DNA of 11,807 bases. It comes from Lonsdalea britannica (GTDB lineage: Bacteria > Pseudomonadota > Gammaproteobacteria > Enterobacterales > Enterobacteriaceae). The notes under the pieces are model-generated. The model saw only the letters and a program-made list of their open reading frames with translations. It made no database searches and was not told the DNA's origin. Shown here in pieces: positions 6,675 to 11,807 of this stretch (positions are counted from its first letter, which is position 1; the number at the start of each line of letters is the position of its first letter). The DNA lies in NCBI RefSeq assembly GCF_946477055.1, contig NZ_CAMKXG010000096.1, positions 1-11,807 of the forward strand. Direction: 5' to 3'. The position numbers and the translations under genes are program-made.

Positions 6675-8579
6675 ATGAACATAGAGCGTAAACCTTTTCG
6701 TGATTATACGGCTGAGTCAGCCCTGTTTGTCCGCCGCGCGCTGGTGGCGTTTTTGGGCATTCTGCTGCTGATCGGCATCCTCGTTGTCAATCTGTACCAT
6801 CTACAGATTTCACGCTTTGACGACTACCGCACTCGTTCCAATGAAAACCGGATCAAGCTGGTCCCTATCGCGCCCAGTCGCGGCATTATCTATGACCGCA
6901 ACGGCACACCGCTGGCCCTTAACCGGACCATTTACCAGCTAGAGCTAATCCCCGAAAAGGTCAACAACCTCGAAGCGACGCTGGATGCCTTGAGGCCTAT
7001 CGCCGATCTCACCGACGAAGATCTGGATAACTTCCGCAAAGAGCGCAAGCGTTCGCGCCGCTTCACCTCCATCGCAGTGAAAACCGGCCTGTCCGATGTG
7101 CAGGTCGCCCGCTTTGCGGTGAACCAATACCGTTTCCCTGGCGTGGAAGTGAAAGGCTATCAGCGCCGCTATTACCCCTACGGTTCTGCGCTGACCCACG
7201 TCATCGGCTATGTATCCAAAATCAATGACCGGGATCTCGACCGGCTGGCCAAAGAAGATAAGCTCGCCGACTATGCGGCCACGCACGATATCGGCAAACT
7301 CGGCATCGAGCGATATTACGAAGACATGCTGCACGGCAAACCGGGCTATGAAGAAGTTGAGGTCAACAACCGCGGTCGCGTGATTCGCCAGCTGCACGAA
7401 CAGCCGCCGCAGGCTGGCAAAGATATCTATCTGACGCTGGATTTGAATCTGCAGATCTACATTGAAAAACTGCTGGAAGGCAGCCGTGCGGCGGTCATCG
7501 TTACCGACCCGCGCGACGGCGGTATTCTGGCGATGGTCTCCACGCCCAGCTATAACCCGAACCTGTTTGTCGACGGCATTTCCGGTAAAGATTACCGTAC
7601 GCTGTTGAACGACCCCAACCGCCCGCTGATCAACCGCGCCACGCAGGGCGTCTATCCGCCCGCGTCGACCGTGAAACCCTATATCGCGGTTTCCGCCCTG
7701 ACGGCGGGAGTGATTACGCCCAATACGTCGTTGTTCGACCCCGGTTGGTGGCAGCTTCCCGGCTCGGAAAAACGTTTCCGCGACTGGAAAAAATGGGGGC
7801 ATGGCCGGCTGAATCTGACCAAGGCGTTGGAAGAGTCGGCGGATACCTATTTCTATCAGGTGGCCTACGATATGGGCATCGACCGCCTGTCGGAGTGGAT
7901 GAGCAAATTCGGTTACGGCGACTATACCGGTATCGATCTGTCTGAAGAGCGCGCCGGGATCATGCCGACGCGCGACTGGAAAATGCGACGGTACAAAAAA
8001 CCGTGGTATCAGGGCGATACCATCCCGGTCGGCATCGGTCAGGGCTATTGGACCGCCACGCCCATTCAGATGCTGAAAGCGCTGACGACGCTGATCAATG
8101 ACGGTCAGGTCAAAACGCCGCATCTGCTCGCCAGTACGCAGGAGCACGGGGTCAAAGTGCCTTTTGCCCAGCAGGAGCACACGCAGATCGGCGATATTCA
8201 CTCCGGCTACTGGGAACTGGTCAAAGATGGCATGTATGGGGTCGCCAACCGCGCTAACGGCACCGCACACAAAAGCTTTGCTGACTCACCATATAAAATC
8301 GCGGCCAAGTCCGGTACAGCGCAGGTGTTCGGTCTGAAGGAAAACGAGACCTATAACGCCCATAAAATTGCTGAACGGCTACGCGACCACAAGCTGATGG
8401 TCGCCTTCGCCCCGTACAATGACCCGAAAGTGGCCATGACCATTATTTTGGAAAACGGCGGCGCCGGACCCGCAGTCGGGACCATCGTGCGTCAGATCCT
8501 CGACCATATTATTTTGGGCGATAACAACGTCAATCTCCCGGTCGCGCCTCCTGCGCCTCCCGGCAGTGAAACTGAGTAG
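6675..8579 (+). CDS. mrdA: Penicillin-binding protein 2 (peptidoglycan transpeptidase)
   Basis: PBP2 is the class B transpeptidase of the elongation machinery. It cross-links peptidoglycan made by RodA and is needed for rod shape. The protein has 634 residues (E. coli 633). A short cytoplasmic tail precedes one membrane anchor at about 22-44, then the pedestal domain and the transpeptidase domain (roughly 260-620). The catalytic motifs are complete: STVK with S331 and K334, SAD at 388-390, and KSGT at 545-548. The residue before the catalytic Ser is Ala (PPAST), whereas E. coli has Gly. ATG 6675 is the only start that retains the conserved [20 protein letters not shown] region, but no ribosome binding site precedes it; see the minicistron at 6648. 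mrdB follows after eight bases. Confidence 0.97.
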   Translation: MNIERKPFRDYTAESALFVRRALVAFLGILLLIGILVVNLYHLQISRFDDYRTRSNENRIKLVPIAPSRGIIYDRNGTPLALNRTIYQLELIPEKVNNLEATLDALRPIADLTDEDLDNFRKERKRSRRFTSIAVKTGLSDVQVARFAVNQYRFPGVEVKGYQRRYYPYGSALTHVIGYVSKINDRDLDRLAKEDKLADYAATHDIGKLGIERYYEDMLHGKPGYEEVEVNNRGRVIRQLHEQPPQAGKDIYLTLDLNLQIYIEKLLEGSRAAVIVTDPRDGGILAMVSTPSYNPNLFVDGISGKDYRTLLNDPNRPLINRATQGVYPPASTVKPYIAVSALTAGVITPNTSLFDPGWWQLPGSEKRFRDWKKWGHGRLNLTKALEESADTYFYQVAYDMGIDRLSEWMSKFGYGDYTGIDLSEERAGIMPTRDWKMRRYKKPWYQGDTIPVGIGQGYWTATPIQMLKALTTLINDGQVKTPHLLASTQEHGVKVPFAQQEHTQIGDIHSGYWELVKDGMYGVANRANGTAHKSFADSPYKIAAKSGTAQVFGLKENETYNAHKIAERLRDHKLMVAFAPYNDPKVAMTIILENGGAGPAVGTIVRQILDHIILGDNNVNLPVAPPAPPGSETE

Positions 8580-8587
8580 GCAAATTC

Positions 8588-9700
8588 ATGACCGATAGCC
8601 AACAAAAAGGCTCAATCTGGACCAAGATCCACATTGACCTCCCGTTTCTTCTCTGTGTACTGGCGCTGCTGTGCTACAGCCTGGTCGTCATGTGGAGCGC
8701 CAGCGGACAGAACGTCGACATGATGGAGCGCAAAATCGCTCAGTGCGTGCTCGGCCTGATTGTGATGATCATCATGGCTCAAATCCCGCCCCGGGTGTAC
8801 GAAGGGTGGGCGCCCTATTTATATGTCGTGTGCGTCATTCTATTGGTTTTGGTGGATGTCTTTGGCCAAATCAGTAAAGGCGCACAGCGCTGGTTGGATC
8901 TAGGCGTGGTCCGGTTCCAGCCGTCCGAGATCGCCAAAATCGCGGTTCCGCTGATGGTCTCGCGTTATATCAACCGCGATATGTGCCCCCCTTCGTTGAA
9001 AAATACCGCCATTGCGCTGGCCCTGATTTTCGTACCTACCCTGCTGGTAGCAGCGCAGCCTGACCTGGGGACGTCGATTCTGATCTGCGCGTCAGGCCTG
9101 TTCGTGCTGTTTCTTGCGGGTATGAGCTGGCGGCTGATTGGCTTTGCCGCGCTGCTTGTCGCGGCCTTCATTCCCATTTTGTGGTTCTTTTTGATGCATG
9201 ACTATCAGCGCGACAGGGTGATGATGCTGCTGGATCCAGAGAGCGATCCGCTGGGAGCCGGGTATCACATTATCCAGTCCAAAATCGCCATCGGCTCCGG
9301 AGGCCTTTCCGGCAAGGGCTGGTTGCAGGGAACGCAGTCGCAGCTGGAGTTTTTGCCAGAGCGCCATACCGACTTTATCTTCGCCGTACTGGCGGAAGAG
9401 CTGGGCCTGATCGGCGTGCTAATTCTGCTGACGCTCTATCTGTTCCTGATTATGCGGGGTCTGGTGATCGCCGCCAACGCGCAGAACTCCTTTGGCCGCG
9501 TCATGGTCGGCGGTTTAATGCTAATCTTCTTTGTCTACGTTTTCGTCAACATCGGCATGGTCAGTGGTATTCTGCCCGTGGTCGGTGTCCCGCTGCCCTT
9601 GGTCAGCTATGGCGGATCGGCTCTGGTGGTCTTGATGGCGGGATTTGGTATCGTCATGTCGATACATACTCACCGCAAAATGTTATCCAAAAGCTTATAG
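8588..9700 (+). CDS. mrdB: Peptidoglycan glycosyltransferase RodA (SEDS family)
   Basis: RodA is the multi-pass inner-membrane SEDS glycosyltransferase that polymerises lipid II into glycan strands in complex with PBP2. The protein has 370 residues, the same as E. coli, with about ten hydrophobic segments. Family landmarks include [50 protein letters not shown] and the HTDFIF motif holding the catalytic D262. The C-terminal [20 protein letters not shown] block is intact. The ATG lies eight bases after the mrdA stop, with only a weak TAGG element, so coupling is likely. rlpA follows after nine bases. Confidence 0.99.
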   Translation: MTDSQQKGSIWTKIHIDLPFLLCVLALLCYSLVVMWSASGQNVDMMERKIAQCVLGLIVMIIMAQIPPRVYEGWAPYLYVVCVILLVLVDVFGQISKGAQRWLDLGVVRFQPSEIAKIAVPLMVSRYINRDMCPPSLKNTAIALALIFVPTLLVAAQPDLGTSILICASGLFVLFLAGMSWRLIGFAALLVAAFIPILWFFLMHDYQRDRVMMLLDPESDPLGAGYHIIQSKIAIGSGGLSGKGWLQGTQSQLEFLPERHTDFIFAVLAEELGLIGVLILLTLYLFLIMRGLVIAANAQNSFGRVMVGGLMLIFFVYVFVNIGMVSGILPVVGVPLPLVSYGGSALVVLMAGFGIVMSIHTHRKMLSKSL

Positions 9701-9709
9701 AGGTGGGCA

Positions 9710-10768
9710 ATGCGTAAGAATTGGCTAGGGATTGTAGCGCTCGGTCTGGTGCTGTCAGGCTGTAGTACCGAGACGGAACAGGTGAGGCCTACGCCCGCGC
9801 CGACGGTTTATCACGGCCCGGTGGAAGAGATCAGCGGCGCAGAACCGCGCTATGAACCGTTTAACCCCTCCACAATGCAGGATTACACCGTTAACGGCCG
9901 TAGCTACAAGATTGTCAAAAACCCGGAGAACTTCAGCCAGACCGGTTTGGCGACATGGTATGGCGAAGAGCTTTCGGGCAACCGCACGTCCCTCGGCGAA
10001 GAGTTCGATCCCAACGCGCTGGCCGCCGCGCACCCTACCCTGCCGATTCCCAGCTATGTCCGCGTCACCAACCTCAGTAACGGCCGTCAACTGGTGGTTC
10101 GCGTCAACGACCGCGGCCCTTTCACGCCCGGTAGAATTATTGACCTGACCCGCGCCGCAGGTGAGCGACTGAATATCTCCAACAACACCCGAGTGAAGGT
10201 CGACTTCATCAGCGTCGCCCCCGACGGTACGCTGTCAGGTCCGGGCACGGTCGGCACCCGTGTCGCCAAACAGAGCTTCGCTTTGCCTGAACGCCCAAAC
10301 CTCAGCGCAGGCGGAATGAGCGCGCCGGTCATGACCTCCGCAATCGACAGTCATACACCGCCCACCGCTCCTGACACGGCATCTGACAATGCCTCTTCGA
10401 CGGTGTCTCCAACGACTAACGCCGCACCTAGCGGCGGATTCCTCGGCGCGCCGCAGCCCCTGCGCAGCGGCGTTCTGGAAACGCCTCAATCAATGGCATC
10501 CGTATCAGCTTCCCCTGCGGTGGCAACGACGCCCGCCGCCGCCAGCGGCAACGTCGTGGTTCAGGTCGGCGCGCTCAAAGACTCACAACGCGCCGATGCC
10601 TGGCTAAGCAGTCTGAAAAGTCGCTTCAATGTCCAAGGCAACGTCACGCAGAACAACGGCCTGTATCGCGTTCAGCTAGGTCCGTTCACCAGCCGACAGC
10701 AGGCGGTCGAACTACAGCAGCGTTTGGCAAACGAGGCACAGCAACAGTCTTTCATCACGACGCTGTAA
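9710..10768 (+). CDS. rlpA: Septal-ring lipoprotein RlpA, DPBB and SPOR domains
   Basis: RlpA is an outer-membrane lipoprotein. In Pseudomonas aeruginosa it is a lytic transglycosylase that cuts stem-peptide-free glycan. This copy has 352 residues. The signal peptide ends in LSGC, so lipidation is expected at C18, and Ser19 favours the outer membrane. The double-psi beta-barrel domain covers about 77-170, with ATWYGEELSGNRTS, GEEFDPNALAAAH and VNDRGPF. E97, D100 and H108 have the same spacing as the residues important in the P. aeruginosa enzyme. A Ser/Thr/Pro/Ala-rich linker (about 195-278) leads to a SPOR domain (about 280-352) that binds denuded septal glycan. The start has AGAGG (9699-9703) six bases upstream, overlapping the mrdB stop. 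The linker differs in length from E. coli RlpA. Confidence 0.96.
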   Translation: MRKNWLGIVALGLVLSGCSTETEQVRPTPAPTVYHGPVEEISGAEPRYEPFNPSTMQDYTVNGRSYKIVKNPENFSQTGLATWYGEELSGNRTSLGEEFDPNALAAAHPTLPIPSYVRVTNLSNGRQLVVRVNDRGPFTPGRIIDLTRAAGERLNISNNTRVKVDFISVAPDGTLSGPGTVGTRVAKQSFALPERPNLSAGGMSAPVMTSAIDSHTPPTAPDTASDNASSTVSPTTNAAPSGGFLGAPQPLRSGVLETPQSMASVSASPAVATTPAAASGNVVVQVGALKDSQRADAWLSSLKSRFNVQGNVTQNNGLYRVQLGPFTSRQQAVELQQRLANEAQQQSFITTL

Positions 10769-10780
10769 ACCACGACTATC

Positions 10781-10812
10781 CGGGGAATCGAAAGTGACAT
10801 CGCATTTCCCCG
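10781..10812. repeat. Inverted repeat after rlpA
   Basis: CGGGGAA (10781-10787) is matched by TTCCCCG (10806-10812) across an 18-base loop, starting 12 bases after the rlpA stop. No T-run follows on either strand, so it is not a typical intrinsic terminator. It may protect the 3' end of the rlpA message or assist factor-dependent termination. Both roles are inference. Confidence 0.4.
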
Positions 10813-10886
10813 TCAAAACGTCGCCCGGCGGGACCCTTCGGCAAAATTGCGTAACGTATTATCTGATGCCGCCCAGGATCTTCATC

Positions 10887-10895
10887 TGCTATAGT
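10887..10895 (+). promoter_or_regulatory. Extended -10 promoter for dacA
   Basis: TGCTATAGT is a TGn-TATAGT extended -10 box, with one mismatch to the TATAAT consensus. Position 10867-10872 shows no good -35 hexamer, which is usual for this class. Transcription is predicted to start near 10902, leaving about 38 bases before the dacA ATG and about 18 before the short frame at 10920. This makes dacA at least partly independent of the mrd-rlpA series. Confidence 0.55.
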
Positions 10896-10919
10896 GTGAC
10901 TCGTTTTTAACTCATACCC

Positions 10920-10943
10920 ATGGATGTTGTTGTTCCATCATGA
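10920..10943 (+). CDS. Seven-codon minicistron MDVVVPS overlapping dacA start
   Basis: ATG at 10920 reads M-D-V-V-V-P-S and stops at TGA 10941-10943, which overlaps the dacA start as ATGA (10940-10943). It has no visible ribosome binding site. The same bases can form a small hairpin (ATGGA 10920-10924 with TCCAT 10934-10938). The overlap geometry is that of coupled genes. With only eight codons counting the stop it could be chance, so this is offered with low confidence. Confidence 0.3.
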   Translation: MDVVVPS

Positions 10944-11807
10944 ATACAGAAACCACAACTCGTTTTATGCCACGCATCGTGCTGGGCTCACTGCTGGCAC
11001 TCTGCGCATCGACCTTCGCCCACGCCGACGACGTCAACCTCAAAACCATGATCCCCGGTGTGCCGCAGATCGACGCCGAAGCTTATATTCTGATTGATTA
11101 CAACTCGGGTAAAGTCCTGGCGGAAATGAACGCCGACACCCGTCGTAATCCGGCCAGCTTGACCAAGATGATGACCAGTTATGTCATCGGCCAAGCCATC
11201 AAGGCAGGAAAAATCACGCCTAACGACGTTGTGACCATTGGCAAAGATGCCTGGGCGACCGGCAACCCGGAATTCCAGGGATCGTCGCTGATGTTTCTGA
11301 AGCCCGGGGATCGCGTCAGCGTTTCTCTGCTGAACAAAGGTATTATTCTGCAGTCGGGCAACGACGCCTGCGTCGCCATGGCGGACTATGTCGCTGGCAG
11401 CCAGGACTCATTCGTCAATCTGATGAACAACTACGTCAAGGCGCTGGGCCTGCAGAATACGCAGTTTAAGACCGTACACGGTCTGGATGCCGAAGGGCAA
11501 TTCAGCTCAGCTCGGGATATGGCACTGATCGGCCAGGCGCTGATCCGCGACGTACCGGATGAGTACGCGACCTACAAAGAGAAAGAGTTCACCTTCAACA
11601 ACATCCGTCAGACCAACCGCAACGGTCTGCTGTGGGACTCCAGCCTGGCGGTGGACGGGATTAAAACCGGCCATACCTCCTCTGCTGGCTACAACCTCGT
11701 CGCCTCTGCGACCGAAGGTCAGACCCGACTGATTTCCGCCGTGCTCGGCGGTCGGACCTTCAAAGGCCGCGAAACGGAAAGCAAAAAACTGCTGACCTGG
11801 GGCTTCC
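10940..11807 (+). CDS. dacA: D-alanyl-D-alanine carboxypeptidase PBP5, 3' end outside window
   Basis: PBP5 removes the terminal D-Ala from peptidoglycan pentapeptides in the periplasm and is anchored to the inner membrane by a C-terminal amphipathic helix. The window holds 289 codons of about 400; the beta-rich C-terminal domain and anchor lie beyond the right edge. A signal peptide ends in AHA after residue 29, the same cleavage position as E. coli PBP5. The catalytic motifs are complete: SLTK (S73, K76), SGN (139-141) and KTG (242-244). No frameshift is seen. The start is ATG 10940, since MNT matches the E. coli N-terminus. ATG 10967 (residue 10) is a possible alternative that would still leave a usable signal peptide. 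Neither has a clear ribosome binding site. Its own promoter is likely at 10887-10895. Confidence 0.97.
   Translation, partial: MNTETTTRFMPRIVLGSLLALCASTFAHADDVNLKTMIPGVPQIDAEAYILIDYNSGKVLAEMNADTRRNPASLTKMMTSYVIGQAIKAGKITPNDVVTIGKDAWATGNPEFQGSSLMFLKPGDRVSVSLLNKGIILQSGNDACVAMADYVAGSQDSFVNLMNNYVKALGLQNTQFKTVHGLDAEGQFSSARDMALIGQALIRDVPDEYATYKEKEFTFNNIRQTNRNGLLWDSSLAVDGIKTGHTSSAGYNLVASATEGQTRLISAVLGGRTFKGRETESKKLLTWGF

Noticed and set aside
6945..8270. A 441-codon open frame antisense to mrdA, and similar ones at 1044-1847, 1932-2459 and 2490-3527 antisense to leuS
   Set aside because: They mirror the codon pattern of highly conserved plus-strand genes in GC-rich DNA, lack ribosome binding sites and resemble no known family.
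10781..10850. Intrinsic terminator after rlpA
   Set aside because: The inverted repeat has no T-run on either strand, so it is kept only as a repeat of unknown role.
1..11807. Mobile element, CRISPR array, defence island or new multi-gene system
   Set aside because: All substantial frames belong to known housekeeping genes in conserved order. No transposase, integrase, direct-repeat array or composition break was seen.

Overview
This window is a core-chromosome segment from a member of the Enterobacterales. Every gene can be recognised by comparison with its E. coli counterpart, gene order matches the E. coli ybeL-leuS-lptE-holA-nadD-rsfS-rlmH-mrdA-mrdB-rlpA-dacA block, and protein lengths agree within a few residues where complete. 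The wording of the proteins (LeuS and NadD especially) and the GC-rich composition suggest a soft-rot or plant-associated lineage such as Pectobacteriaceae. That placement rests on memory of the families, not on a search, and the genus is not resolved.

Layout. ybeL (zinc-ribbon protein) lies on the minus strand at the left edge. A 339-base divergent spacer (486-824) with several inverted repeats separates it from leuS. The plus strand then carries leuS-lptE-holA-nadD as a tight series (15-nt gap, ATGA overlap, 1-nt gap). Next comes a 170-base spacer (5679-5848) with an extended -10 promoter inside an inverted repeat and a structured leader. After it lie rsfS-rlmH-mrdA-mrdB-rlpA with short gaps. 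A second spacer (10769-10939) with another extended -10 promoter precedes dacA, which runs off the right end after 289 codons.

How the genes work together. leuS, rsfS and rlmH concern translation: leucine charging, subunit-joining control and 23S rRNA methylation. lptE builds the LPS export gate, holA loads the replication clamp and nadD makes NAD. mrdA (PBP2) and mrdB (RodA) are the paired transpeptidase and glycosyltransferase of the rod-shape elongation machinery. rlpA and dacA (PBP5) trim or bind peptidoglycan. The right half is therefore a conserved cell-wall elongation cluster.

I see no mobile element, CRISPR array, tRNA or rRNA, or unknown multi-gene system. cobC, which sits between nadD and rsfS in E. 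coli, is absent. The points worth a second look are small and lie at gene starts and spacers. mrdA lacks a ribosome binding site of its own and follows a five-codon in-frame minicistron that resembles the E. coli PBP2 N-terminus cut off by a stop codon. dacA starts inside the ATGA overlap of a seven-codon minicistron. The rsfS promoter is arranged symmetrically with a second, oppositely directed extended -10 box.
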